Source: Vibrio profundi
Lineage (GTDB): Bacteria; Pseudomonadota; Gammaproteobacteria; Enterobacterales; Vibrionaceae
DNA: 64,000 nt
Reading direction: 5' to 3'
Assembly (NCBI RefSeq): GCF_005281835.1
Contig: NZ_RZIS01000002.1
Coordinates: 744,001 to 808,000 of the forward strand
In this document: positions 27,538 to 36,241 of the stretch, piece by piece
Position numbering within the stretch: position 1 is the first letter of the stretch
How the letters are laid out: each line of letters starts with the position of its first letter
The notes under the pieces: generated by a model
The model's input: the letters and a program-made list of their open reading frames with translations, nothing else
Databases searched by the model: none
Told to the model about the DNA's origin: nothing
Made by a program: the position numbers and the translations under genes

Positions 27538-29430
27538 ATGAATTTAGGCTTTAAATCAAGGATATATTTAGGTGTAGGGGCACTGGTCGCTGTATCACTC
27601 ATTGTGCTCGGGACGCTCAACATGCTGTCTATGAAAGAAAAAATGGTGTCCGCGTTAGTTTCTAAAACGGAAGACAAGCTGAGCTTTCATGTTACTGAAC
27701 TTGAACAGATGATGGACTTTAAGGTCAATGCGATAGAGAAAGGCGCAGCAACCTTTAATAACCAACTTTCGGAATCTGAAAACCAGAAATTAGTTAATTT
27801 ACTGGCTAATAGCTCCGCGATCTCAAATGTAATCATGACTTATGAAGATGGTCGGACGTATATGTCGCTGAGTGGCGACAAGCCGGATTTTCGGACTCGC
27901 GATTGGTACAAAAACGCTCGAAGGGCTTCAGGTGTTGCTTTAACCGAGATCTATCAGGATCAAGTGACACAGCAAAAAGTGGTAAGTGTCACTATGCCTG
28001 TTACCCAACAAGGAAAGGTAATTGGCGTACTGCTGGGTGACATTCAATTAGGGGATATCATCACCGCCGTGAGTAACATGCGTTTTGCTGGAGGTGCTGC
28101 GACGCTCACAGACAAGAATGCAGTGTTCTTTGCCAGTGATGATCCAACTGATATAGGGCGAACGCCTTCTCAAATTAGTTCCAATTTCATTGAGATGGAA
28201 AAGGCTTTCTTTAACCAAAATAGTGGTCACTTACAATTCCCATATTTGGGCATTCAGTTTGATGGTTACTTCCAGCGCGTGAACTTGACCGGTGATATGT
28301 ACTGGACATTGATGGTGTTCGTTGACCAAGACTCTGCGCTCACCGGCGTGTTCGCAGCGATGAACAGCTCTTTGATCACCGGTACGATCCTGTTACTTAT
28401 TAGCCTTGGTTCGATCTCTCTTATTGTTCATTACGCGTATAAACCAGTGCTTAAACTTAAACATGCAGTGCTTGACCTTTCCCAAGGTGACGGTGACTTG
28501 ACCCAAAGGTTAGAAGTTGATGGCGATGATGATTTGGCAAAAATTAGCTTAGGGTTCAACCGGTTTGTGGAAAACCTCCAGGACATGATGCTGCATATCT
28601 CCCAAGCTAGCCAAAATATTTCGGTGAGTATTAACCAACTCGGAAGCACCGCGAAAGACAATGAAACGCAATTAGTGACTCACTCAGCCGAAACTGAGCA
28701 AGTTGTTACCGCGATTACAGAAATGAGTGAAAGTGCCCGAACCGTTGCGGAAAATGTACATCAATCTAATCGGATTACTGCTGAGGCAAGCAAAGAAGCG
28801 CAATCGTCATTAAGTATCGTAAACAACGCCGTAACTACCGTGAGTGCGCTGGTATCTGAAGTTGATGATATGTCGAATAGCATCATCAGAATGAACCGAG
28901 ACGCGAACAAAATCAGCAATGTTCTAACCGTCATCGGCGAAATCTCCGAGCAAACTAACTTACTTGCTCTTAATGCTGCGATTGAAGCGGCGCGTGCTGG
29001 AGAGCAAGGGCGAGGCTTTGCTGTAGTAGCAGATGAAGTAAGAGCCTTGGCAGCGAGAACTCAAAATAGCACCACCGAAATATCAGATATGTTGAGCCAG
29101 TTACTAGGAGGTACGGAAGGCGTAGTAAAAGCGATGGAAGCAACGAAACGTCAATGTCAGGAGACAGCGGAAAAAACCTCTGAAGTATCCGATAGCCTAA
29201 CCTTGATGAGTGATTCTGTACGTGAGATTGATGACGTCAGCATTCAAATTTCGGCGGCAACCGAGCAACAAAGTACCGTTGCCGAAGAGTTGAGTCGGAA
29301 CATGCTCTCTATTCGCGATATCGTGGAGTCATTAGTGAGCAGTGGTCAGCAAACCGTCGAAGCGGGTGAAATGCTACAAGAGTCGAACGAAGACTTAAAA
29401 CGTCAGGTGGCTAACTTCAAACTAGGTTGA
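27538..29430 (+). CDS. Methyl-accepting chemotaxis protein, Cache-type
   Basis: This 630-residue receptor has a membrane segment near 10-28, a periplasmic double-Cache-like domain ([20 protein letters not shown] is the typical small-ligand signature), a second segment near 282-302, HAMP, and a long cytoplasmic signalling coiled coil whose tip [20 protein letters not shown] is canonical. There is no C-terminal CheR-tethering pentapeptide. The ligand is unknown; Cache receptors of this kind often sense amino acids or organic acids. I chose ATG 27538, with GAGGG seven bases upstream. Confidence 0.92.
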   Translation: MNLGFKSRIYLGVGALVAVSLIVLGTLNMLSMKEKMVSALVSKTEDKLSFHVTELEQMMDFKVNAIEKGAATFNNQLSESENQKLVNLLANSSAISNVIMTYEDGRTYMSLSGDKPDFRTRDWYKNARRASGVALTEIYQDQVTQQKVVSVTMPVTQQGKVIGVLLGDIQLGDIITAVSNMRFAGGAATLTDKNAVFFASDDPTDIGRTPSQISSNFIEMEKAFFNQNSGHLQFPYLGIQFDGYFQRVNLTGDMYWTLMVFVDQDSALTGVFAAMNSSLITGTILLLISLGSISLIVHYAYKPVLKLKHAVLDLSQGDGDLTQRLEVDGDDDLAKISLGFNRFVENLQDMMLHISQASQNISVSINQLGSTAKDNETQLVTHSAETEQVVTAITEMSESARTVAENVHQSNRITAEASKEAQSSLSIVNNAVTTVSALVSEVDDMSNSIIRMNRDANKISNVLTVIGEISEQTNLLALNAAIEAARAGEQGRGFAVVADEVRALAARTQNSTTEISDMLSQLLGGTEGVVKAMEATKRQCQETAEKTSEVSDSLTLMSDSVREIDDVSIQISAATEQQSTVAEELSRNMLSIRDIVESLVSSGQQTVEAGEMLQESNEDLKRQVANFKLG

Positions 29431-29437
29431 TCTTGTG

Positions 29438-29466
29438 GGCTCAGGTGCTTAGCCTGTACCTGAGCC
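29438..29466 (+). terminator. Possible weak terminator after chemoreceptor
   Basis: GGCTCAGGT and ACCTGAGCC form a 9-bp stem with an 11-base loop shortly after the stop codon, but the T run behind it is poor. Confidence 0.35.
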
Positions 29467-29676
29467 TAATTCTTTCGTTTATTAGCTCTTCCATATAGCT
29501 GCACGTGTTCTCAATACTTCCCTAGAAACTATTCCGATCGAATAAGCGTGACTTTAGAGCCTATATAATTTTCCACTTCAATAAAACCTCATCAGAAACC
29601 TAGACCATAGTCGTACAGATCAATCGTCGCTTTCTAAATAGAATGAAATGGTTCAAATGGCCAGAAGGGAATAGAA

Positions 29677-29922
29677 ATGGAAGTCGGAATTTTTTGGGCA
29701 GAGAAAGGCATGCTGCTTCTAGGTGCACTATTTGTACTGACTAGTGTTATGCAATATGGAAAGCGTAGCCAGGACTGGAAAGGTGTTATCACCATGTTTT
29801 ACAAACGAATTCCTATGAGTGTAGCTGAATATAAATGGTATCGCTTAGGCATTGCTTTACTTGTTTTCGCCGTTATTTTGCGTTTTGCTCTACTTATTTT
29901 ATGGCCTTCTTATCAACTTTAA
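29677..29922 (+). CDS. Small two-helix membrane protein
   Basis: This 81-residue protein has two hydrophobic segments (about 8-26 and 56-78) joined by a basic cytoplasmic-type loop (YGKRSQDWKGVITMFYKRIP). Ribosome site AAGGGAA. I do not recognise a function. It is monocistronic with a 190-base spacer before the REC-CheC gene. Confidence 0.65.
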   Translation: MEVGIFWAEKGMLLLGALFVLTSVMQYGKRSQDWKGVITMFYKRIPMSVAEYKWYRLGIALLVFAVILRFALLILWPSYQL

Positions 29923-30116
29923 TGGTTATTTTATTCGTTTGGTCGATACTCGAAATTAGTATTGGCCAAATGAAATCAATTGGTTACACAACTCCCTACT
30001 TTTAGTTTCTAATTTTACACTTCATTTACCTTAAAATAGCGGCTGCTGTTCTATATCTGGTTCTAAAACAATCTGTTACACTGATATTTATAAGTTAAAT
30101 TATTAGTGGTGGATGA

Positions 30117-31121
30117 ATGTCGTTTCCTGTTCTCATTTGTGATGATTCCGCGCTTGCTCGTAAGCAAATGGCGCGCTCTCTGCCAGCAACGCTTAACGCT
30201 GATATAACCTTCGCTGTTCATGGGCTTAATGCTTTAGAAGAGTTGAGTAAGAATCAGTTCAAATTGATGTTTCTCGATCTGACCATGCCAGAGCTTGATG
30301 GCTACGGCACATTAGAAGAGATGCAAAAGTTAGGCGATTCGACACCAGTGGTTGTTGTGTCTGGGGATATTCAGCCCAAAGCTCAAGAAAAAGTGATGTC
30401 GCTAGGGGCAAAAGCCTTTTTGCAAAAACCTATCGATAAAGAAAAGCTTAAAGCAGTCCTTAAAGAATTAGTCGAACCTCCTCAGCAACCTCAAATTGTT
30501 GCTCCTCAACCGCTCGATCTACCAATTCTACGTAGACGCGATATTTATATGGAAGTGGCAAACGTCGCGATTGGTCGAGCTGCCGATGCTTTGGCTCGTC
30601 ACTTTGATGTATTCGTTCACTTACCATTGCCGAACGTCAATATATTCGAAGTTAGTGAACTTCATATGGCATTGCGAGACCTAGCGGAAAACGACCAAGT
30701 TTCGGGGGTTTGCCAAGGGTTTAGCGGAGAAGGCATCGCCGGTGAAGCGTTAGTGCTGTTGAGTGATTCCAGTGTGGCGGATCTTAAGAAGTTAATGAAA
30801 GTCCCAACCGACAGTGAAGAGCTTGAAGAGCTAGAGCTGTTGATGGACGTTTCTAATATCTTGGTTGGTTCATTCTTGAACGGATTAGGCGAACAGTCTG
30901 AGGTGAGGTTTTTCCAAAGCTCTCCGGTGTTACTCGGCCAGCATATTTCAATTGACTCTGTTATCGCCAATACCGCTGGTTCTTTCCAAAAAACCATGAC
31001 GTTTGAGGTTAGTTACAATATTGATGGCACCTCGATCCGCTGCGATTTATTATTTATGTTTGTCGATGAGTCTTTGCCGTTACTAGACAACAAATTAGCG
31101 TATCTAATGGAGGAGTTCTAA
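30117..31121 (+). CDS. Response regulator with CheC-type phosphatase domain
   Basis: This 334-residue protein joins a receiver domain (1-118; acidic pair Asp9-Asp10, phospho-acceptor Asp54 in MFLDLTMPELDG, Lys104 in LQKP) to a CheC-like domain. Both CheC half-sites are visible: Glu146/Asn149 in YMEVANVAIG and Asp244/Asn247 in LLMDVSNILVG, implying phosphatase activity on a phosphorylated receiver, perhaps CheY or its own. The next gene, a PAS protein, starts 2 bases after its stop, so the two are coupled. Confidence 0.85.
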   Translation: MSFPVLICDDSALARKQMARSLPATLNADITFAVHGLNALEELSKNQFKLMFLDLTMPELDGYGTLEEMQKLGDSTPVVVVSGDIQPKAQEKVMSLGAKAFLQKPIDKEKLKAVLKELVEPPQQPQIVAPQPLDLPILRRRDIYMEVANVAIGRAADALARHFDVFVHLPLPNVNIFEVSELHMALRDLAENDQVSGVCQGFSGEGIAGEALVLLSDSSVADLKKLMKVPTDSEELEELELLMDVSNILVGSFLNGLGEQSEVRFFQSSPVLLGQHISIDSVIANTAGSFQKTMTFEVSYNIDGTSIRCDLLFMFVDESLPLLDNKLAYLMEEF

Positions 31122-31123
31122 TT

Positions 31124-31561
31124 ATGCTAAATCTCCCAGCAGAATTTGAGCAATTTCACTGGATGGTGGATATGGTACAAAACGTTGATATGGGACTTAT
31201 CGTCATTGATAAGGACTACAATGTTCAAGTCTGGAATGGCTTCATGACGCACCATAGTGGAAAACAATCACACGATGCGATTGGAAAATCTTTGTTTGAG
31301 CTGTTTCCTGAAATTCCCGAAGATTGGTTCAGACTTAAAACTAAGCCTGTGTACAATTTAGGATGTCGAAGCTTCATTACCTGGCAACAACGTCCTTATT
31401 TGTTTAAATGCCGAAACGTACGACCTGTGACGCAGCAAGCGGATTTCATGTACCAGAACGTGACTTTGAATCCTATGCGGACACCTACCGGGCAAATCAA
31501 CTCGCTATTTTTATCTATTCAAGATGCTACCGCTGAAGCTTTGATATCTCTGAATGGATAA
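31124..31561 (+). CDS. Stand-alone PAS-domain protein
   Basis: This 145-residue protein is a single PAS fold without an output domain: MVQNVDMGLIVIDKDYNVQ begins the sheet, followed by VWNGFMTHHSGK and SLFELFP. It has no membrane segment. GGAGG within the end of the preceding gene provides the ribosome site, so it is made together with the REC-CheC protein and probably supplies it, or a kinase elsewhere, with a sensory input. Bound ligand unknown. Confidence 0.8.
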   Translation: MLNLPAEFEQFHWMVDMVQNVDMGLIVIDKDYNVQVWNGFMTHHSGKQSHDAIGKSLFELFPEIPEDWFRLKTKPVYNLGCRSFITWQQRPYLFKCRNVRPVTQQADFMYQNVTLNPMRTPTGQINSLFLSIQDATAEALISLNG

Positions 31562-31591
31562 TGACTTAGCACTGTAATCCAACTATTGTTT

Positions 31592-31618
31592 AAGCCAAGG
31601 TAAATACCTTGGCTTTTT
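31592..31618 (+). terminator. Terminator after the REC-CheC/PAS unit
   Basis: AAGCCAAGG and CCTTGGCTT with a short AT loop and a following T run form an intrinsic terminator before nnr. Confidence 0.85.
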
Positions 31619-31651
31619 TGTAGGTAGAAGTTGGTGATAAAGGGATTTTTA

Positions 31652-33130
31652 ATGGAGCAAACGCGAATAAAACTGTATACCGCAGAACAAGTAAGACGTG
31701 GTGAGATTTTGGCTGCGAAACGAGCTAGCGTGCCGATGTTTGAGTTAATGGAACGAGCAGGCGCGGCCATTTTTAATGTCTTAAAGCAGCAATACCCCAA
31801 ATGTAAACATGTCTTAGTGTGTTGCGGAAATGGTAATAATGGCGGCGATGGCTTTGTTGTCGCAAGGCTCGCCAAGCTAAGTGGACTGAGGGTTAGTGTT
31901 TGGCACTTAGGCGCTGTTGATAAGCTCAAAGGGGATGCAAAAAGAGCTTATGAACAATGGTTAGAAGTTGGTGGTGAGATCCAGAGCGATCATACGTTAG
32001 AGCAAACGGTCGATCTCGTTGTCGACGCGCTACTTGGTACTGGCTTGAACGGTAAAGTGAGACCGAATTATCGAGTTGTCATCGAAGGTATTAAACAATC
32101 TGGCTTACCAGTTCTTTCTATTGATGTTCCTTCTGGCCTGAACTCTGATACAGGTGTAGCTCTTGGCTGCTGCATAAAGGCTTCTTACACCGTTACCTTT
32201 ATAGGACGAAAATTGGGCTTATACACGGGCCAAGCTCGTGGCTACACGGGGGAGATAGTTTTTGATGGGTTAGGTGTGAAGAACAACTTTGAGCATCTGG
32301 CTTCGACTTCTTCTTTTTTAGTCAGCTTTGAGTCAATCAAATCCCTAATTCCAACTCGCAATCGCACAGCTCATAAAGGAAGTAATGGTAAGTTACTATG
32401 TGTGGGTGGGAGTGAAGGGATGGGCGGCGCAATACTGCTCACTACAGAAGCTGCACTTAAATTAGGGTGCGGTTTGGTATGCACTGCCACCTCACAAGCC
32501 AACCTAAATCCGTTACTTGTACGAACCCCTGAAGCGATGTCATGCAACTGGATTGATTTGGAACAGTTTGAGGGAAGAATGATTTGGTCAACAGCATTAG
32601 CGATTGGCCCGGGCTTATCCACTAACAAATATTCTCAAGAGCTTTATCAGTTAGTTGCCACTAGCAGATTACCTAAAGTGGTCGATGCAGACGCTCTTAA
32701 TATACTGGCAGAGATACCCACTATTGATGATCAGCGTGTGCTAACTCCACACCCTGGAGAAGCCGCTAGGTTACTTGGTGTGTCAGTGTCCGAAATTGAA
32801 GAAGATCGAATTTCTAGCGTTAAGCATCTTCAGAAGCGGTATGGTGGTGTGGTTGTTTTAAAGGGAGCAGGAACGATCATATATAACGGAGATGAGCTGT
32901 ATATTTGCGCGGAAGGGAACCCAGGAATGGCAACCGGTGGAATGGGGGATGTTCTTACGGGAGTGATCGGTTCTTTTCTCGCACAAGGGCTGAGTGTAGA
33001 AGATGCGTCATTACTCGGTGTAATGGCGCATAGCTGTGCAGCCGATGTGTGTGTAAAGAGTATTGGCGAACAAGGCTTGCTCGCCAGCGAGGTTATCAAT
33101 TCAATTAGAGCTTTGATAAATCGGGTGTAA
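31652..33130 (+). CDS. nnr: Bifunctional NAD(P)H-hydrate repair enzyme
   Basis: This 492-residue fusion has an N-terminal NAD(P)HX epimerase domain (about 1-215; GNGNNGGDGFVVARLA is its signature) and a C-terminal ADP/ATP-dependent dehydratase of ribokinase fold (about 225-490; TPHPGEAARLLG and GNPGMATGGMGDVLTG). Together they repair hydrated NADH and NADPH. I chose ATG 31652, with AAAGGGA upstream, over the TTG at 31631. The E. coli neighbours tsaE and queG are not here. Confidence 0.93.
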   Translation: MEQTRIKLYTAEQVRRGEILAAKRASVPMFELMERAGAAIFNVLKQQYPKCKHVLVCCGNGNNGGDGFVVARLAKLSGLRVSVWHLGAVDKLKGDAKRAYEQWLEVGGEIQSDHTLEQTVDLVVDALLGTGLNGKVRPNYRVVIEGIKQSGLPVLSIDVPSGLNSDTGVALGCCIKASYTVTFIGRKLGLYTGQARGYTGEIVFDGLGVKNNFEHLASTSSFLVSFESIKSLIPTRNRTAHKGSNGKLLCVGGSEGMGGAILLTTEAALKLGCGLVCTATSQANLNPLLVRTPEAMSCNWIDLEQFEGRMIWSTALAIGPGLSTNKYSQELYQLVATSRLPKVVDADALNILAEIPTIDDQRVLTPHPGEAARLLGVSVSEIEEDRISSVKHLQKRYGGVVVLKGAGTIIYNGDELYICAEGNPGMATGGMGDVLTGVIGSFLAQGLSVEDASLLGVMAHSCAADVCVKSIGEQGLLASEVINSIRALINRV

Positions 33131-33167
33131 TCGACCCAAGGTTAGGCTATTTGAGGCAATGACAAGG

Positions 33168-33731
33168 TTAAAAATTGTAATGGCCGCCAATCGATATGTA
33201 GCTAGCGGTATAATCTAATCCAAGGTCTTGATATGTGTAGTCCAAAGAAAAGGTAACGTTAGACCATGGGGAAGTCATGCTAACCCCTGCATTTATGTAA
33301 GGTTTGATGCTTGTTTCTTCATTCTCCGTCTTGGAAAATGTCGCATTATCATAAATGCTCTCGCTCAGCTTTACGTTACTGATACCACCAGAAGCATACA
33401 ACGTAATCAACTTGTTTAACGGTTGGCGAGCTATTCCCCCGGCTGAAAGTGCAGTGTATGACACTGATGTGTTTGTATCTTCTACACTGTCAACAAAGTC
33501 ATTTGGGCTTGTCACCATATCGGTATAACTGAATTCTAATCCGAAGAAATGGGAGAAGTAATAGTTGAATTTAGCTCGGCTGGTAAATCCGGACTTTGAT
33601 ACTTCCCCGTTGTCGACTTGCGAAACTCCAAGATCGTAGGCGAATTCATATTGATTCGATTTAGCGCTAGCATTAAAAGAGCAAGAAAGTGCTAGTGCAC
33701 TTAGTAGGGGGAGCAAGCTGTTACTTTTCAT
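33168..33731 (-). CDS. Small outer-membrane beta-barrel protein
   Basis: This 187-residue protein has a signal peptide (LLPLLSALALSCSFNASA) and alternating hydrophobic strands ending in Phe (SIGGHYNF), typical of an eight-stranded outer-membrane barrel. SIKPYINAGVSM resembles the same position of the protein at 33930-34484, so the two are likely paralogues. Ribosome site AAGAGG. Function unknown. Confidence 0.75.
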   Translation of the reverse strand: MKSNSLLPLLSALALSCSFNASAKSNQYEFAYDLGVSQVDNGEVSKSGFTSRAKFNYYFSHFFGLEFSYTDMVTSPNDFVDSVEDTNTSVSYTALSAGGIARQPLNKLITLYASGGISNVKLSESIYDNATFSKTENEETSIKPYINAGVSMTSPWSNVTFSLDYTYQDLGLDYTASYISIGGHYNF

Positions 33732-33929
33732 ATAGCCTCTTAATAGAAATACAAATATGGTACGAGAGACTGTATTCTATCAGGTTTTGGTATTGCGTTC
33801 CATAAAGGGGTTGTTGGCTTATATGTTAATTTATACAGCGACGATGCTACTTTTATTAAGCGTGCCGAGGAAAGACCATAGGCACTAGTTAGGTTGCCTC
33901 TCGCTCGCAGAATGCACTGCTTTAGCTGG

Positions 33930-34484
33930 CTAAAACATCAAATAGACCCCTGCAGAGACTGATGTTGCACTTTCTTTATTGGGAAGCATTTGGTAGGTCA
34001 ACGACGCGTCGAGCAATAGTGGGGATCCCAGCGGTGCGAACTTTATTCCTGCAGTGGCGTAGGGCTTGACGCTGTCTTCACTAGTGGTTTCCGCAGCGTT
34101 CGTAGTTGTGTTCCAGCGAGTGGTTTCAGATGAGATGTAGCTTCCACCACCAGTCCCATAAATATTAAAGCCTCCCATTCCGCGTTCAACCTTTAGGCCT
34201 AAGCTGTAAGAGTCGTATTTAGATGAAAAGCTTGTGCTGTTTGCTGAAACGCTGCTATTGAGGGTTTCGGTATGTCTATAACTGATGTCGATGGCTAGTA
34301 GATCGTTTAGGTAATGGCTATAGCCTATTTGCCCGAAGTAGGCCGTTTCAGATTCAGAACCATCTGAGATTATGGTCGCACCGACATTGGTATTGATGAC
34401 ACCTGGCCCGGTTTGGGCGAGCGTACTGCCACTTAAGCCACTAAGGAACAGTCCCATTAGATATACATATTTTGATTTGCTCAT
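33930..34484 (-). CDS. Small outer-membrane beta-barrel protein, paralogue
   Basis: From ATG 34484 this is a 184-residue protein with a signal peptide (YVYLMGLFLSGLSGSTLA) and barrel-like strands ending in Phe (SAGVYLMF). A longer frame from 34538 adds a basic segment before the signal and is less likely. SVKPYATAGIKF matches the motif in the neighbouring barrel protein. Function unknown. Confidence 0.75.
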   Translation of the reverse strand: MSKSKYVYLMGLFLSGLSGSTLAQTGPGVINTNVGATIISDGSESETAYFGQIGYSHYLNDLLAIDISYRHTETLNSSVSANSTSFSSKYDSYSLGLKVERGMGGFNIYGTGGGSYISSETTRWNTTTNAAETTSEDSVKPYATAGIKFAPLGSPLLLDASLTYQMLPNKESATSVSAGVYLMF

Positions 34485-34699
34485 GTCTTCAATTCCCTTT
34501 TTAAGCTTTGATATTTGCCTTAAACCCAATACAACCATTTATACGGCCGTTAGATCGGCGTTGCGGCAAGCGAATTCCTCTGTATGAAATACAAGCAAAA
34601 TTCAATCCATAGTGATCAATAAGCTAAGAATAGTGAATATTGAGGTAAAAAAGTCGAAATTTTTTTGAAGTAGTTGGAGAAAAATTTAGGGAAAAGAGC

Positions 34700-34713
34700 G
34701 TGATTGTGTTCAC
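34700..34713. promoter_or_regulatory. CRP-like site
   Basis: GTGA, six bases, TCAC is the symmetric core of a cAMP-CRP site. It lies in the divergent spacer between the outer-membrane protein gene and guaC, and could act on either. Confidence 0.4.
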
Positions 34714-34783
34714 GAAATGTTCGCTAATAGCGCGGTTGCTGATTTATTGTACTCGCAGTTCGTGGTTGCGATAGCAAAGGATT

Positions 34784-34799
34784 GCGCAAGCGTTTTACT
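34784..34799. promoter_or_regulatory. PurR-box-like site upstream of guaC
   Basis: GCGCAAGCGTTTTACT matches 14 of 16 positions of the usual ACGCAA-N-CGTTT-N-C-N-T operator. A purine-repressor site would fit the purine-salvage gene downstream, although it sits about 130 bases before the apparent promoter. Confidence 0.35.
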
Positions 34800-34835
34800 T
34801 TAAGTTGATGATTTTTCAGGGGAGAGGGTAAATAT

Positions 34836-34865
34836 ATGGAAAGTTTAGGAATTGTAGGTATGTAA
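34836..34865 (+). CDS. Possible nine-residue leader peptide
   Basis: ATG-initiated frame encoding MESLGIVGM, with an unusually strong purine-rich ribosome site (GGGGAGAGGG, 34819-34828) seven bases upstream. It lies before the guaC promoter and would be its own transcript or part of a longer leader. Coding is inferred only from the ribosome site. Confidence 0.3.
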   Translation: MESLGIVGM

Positions 34866-34905
34866 TCTTCCGTATGGTATCACAAAAAAAATGAAAATAT
34901 CAGAC

Positions 34906-34933
34906 TTGCTGTTATTAAATCACAACCTATAAT
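34906..34933 (+). promoter_or_regulatory. Probable sigma70 promoter of guaC
   Basis: TTGCTG (34906-34911), 16 bases, then a perfect TATAAT (34928-34933). Transcription would begin near 34940, exactly at the foot of the first leader hairpin. Confidence 0.65.
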
Positions 34934-34940
34934 GCTGAAA

Positions 34941-35014
34941 ACCGGAGCGTCTGCCAACGCTCCGGTTTTTTTGTGTCCGAAAGAAATGTAACTCCGTCTG
35001 CCAACGGTGTTACA
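34941..35014 (+). promoter_or_regulatory. Twin hairpins with identical loop in guaC leader
   Basis: Hairpin 1 (34941-34966) has a 9-bp stem ACCGGAGCG/CGCTCCGGT around TCTGCCAA and is followed by seven T, so it looks like a terminator at the very start of the transcript. Hairpin 2 (34987-35014) has TGTAAC/GTTACA plus CCG/CGG arms, with a T-T mismatch, around the same TCTGCCAA loop. The loop and closing CG pair are identical while the outer stems differ in sequence but still pair. This suggests an RNA control element for guaC. The pairing is seen; the role is inferred. Confidence 0.6.
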
Positions 35015-35062
35015 ACGCACATTGCGAGTGACACATATACTAATGAATCAAGGAAATACACC

Positions 35063-36106
35063 ATGCGTATCGAACAAGAACTTAAGTTAGGTTTTAAAGA
35101 TGTACTGTTTCGCCCTAAGCGTTCAACACTGAAAAGCCGTTCTCAAGTAAATTTAACCCGCGATTTTACATTCAAGCATAGTGGCCGTCAATGGTCTGGC
35201 ACACCTGTTATTGCAGCCAATATGGATTCAGTAGGTAGCTTCGAAATGGCTACTGAGCTTGCGAAGCACGGTGTAATGACAGCAATGCACAAGCACTACA
35301 CAATCGAGCAGTGGGCTGATTTTGTAAAAAATGCTGATAAAGAAACACTTAACAAAGTTTTCGTTTCAACTGGTACATCAGAACGCGACTTCGACAAAAC
35401 TAAAGAAATCCTAGCGCTAAGCGAAGACCTTGAGTTTATTTGTATCGATATCGCGAACGGTTACTCAGAGCATCTAGTTGAATTCGTACAAAAAGTACGC
35501 GCTGAATTCCCAACAAAAACTATCTCTGCTGGTAACGTTGTAACTGGTGACATGTGTGAAGAGCTAATCTTAGCAGGTGCAGACATCGTTAAAGTTGGTA
35601 TTGGCCCAGGCTCAGTATGTACAACTCGTGTTAAGACTGGTGTTGGTTACCCTCAACTTTCTGCAATCATTGAGTGTGCAGATGCGGCTCACGGTCTTGG
35701 CGGTATGATCATTGGTGACGGTGGTTGTGCATGTGCTGGTGACGTAGCGAAAGCATTCGGTGGCGGCGCTGATTTCGTAATGCTTGGCGGTATGCTAGCA
35801 GGTCACGAACAGTCTGGTGGTGAAGTGATTGAAAAAGACGGCGAGAAGTTCATGAAGTTCTACGGCATGTCTTCTGAGTCGGCAATGGCTAAGCACTCTG
35901 GTGGTGTGGCTAAGTACCGCGCTGCTGAAGGTAAAACTGTTTTACTTCCATTCCGTGGCGACGTAAATGACACTATCTCAGACATCCTTGGTGGTGTGCG
36001 TTCAACTTGTACATACGTAGGCGCAGCAAAGCTTAAAGAGCTAACTAAGCGTACTACTTTCATCCGCGTACAAGAGCAAGAGAACAACGTTTTCGGTAAA
36101 GAGTAA
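35063..36106 (+). CDS. guaC: GMP reductase
   Basis: This 347-residue TIM-barrel enzyme reduces GMP to IMP with NADPH, returning guanine nucleotides to the adenine branch. The catalytic loop [11 protein letters not shown] carries Cys186, the same number as in E. coli GuaC, and [14 protein letters not shown] binds the phosphate. I chose ATG 35063 with AAGGA upstream, which gives exactly the E. coli length; the frame stays open upstream through the leader hairpins but that part is not protein-like. The prophage is inserted just after its terminator. Confidence 0.97.
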   Translation: MRIEQELKLGFKDVLFRPKRSTLKSRSQVNLTRDFTFKHSGRQWSGTPVIAANMDSVGSFEMATELAKHGVMTAMHKHYTIEQWADFVKNADKETLNKVFVSTGTSERDFDKTKEILALSEDLEFICIDIANGYSEHLVEFVQKVRAEFPTKTISAGNVVTGDMCEELILAGADIVKVGIGPGSVCTTRVKTGVGYPQLSAIIECADAAHGLGGMIIGDGGCACAGDVAKAFGGGADFVMLGGMLAGHEQSGGEVIEKDGEKFMKFYGMSSESAMAKHSGGVAKYRAAEGKTVLLPFRGDVNDTISDILGGVRSTCTYVGAAKLKELTKRTTFIRVQEQENNVFGKE

Positions 36107-36138
36107 TTTGATGACTCTTCGGAAAATACGAAATATTA

Positions 36139-36165
36139 AGAGCCGCTTTTAGCGGCTCTTTTTTT
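36139..36165 (+). terminator. Terminator of guaC
   Basis: AGAGCCGCT and AGCGGCTCT form a 9-bp stem with a TTT loop followed by a T run. The left prophage boundary must lie at or just after this point. Confidence 0.9.
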
Positions 36166-36178
36166 GCCTGAAAATCGT

Positions 36179-36239
36179 AAAGTGGCGACAAAGTGGCGAC
36201 AAAGTGGCGACAGCCAGCGAAAAAATTTTTTGTGGCGAC
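36179..36239. repeat. Tandem 11-mers, probable integrase arm sites
   Basis: AAAGTGGCGAC occurs three times in perfect tandem (36179-36189, 36190-36200, 36201-36211), and its core GTGGCGAC a fourth time at 36232-36239. They lie between the guaC terminator and the 3' end of the integrase gene, where arm-type integrase sites are expected next to attL. Confidence 0.7.
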
Positions 36240-36241
36240 AA

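Noticed and set aside
36179..36239. Tandem repeats considered as a CRISPR array
   Set aside because: The units are 11 bases without spacers and no cas gene is present.
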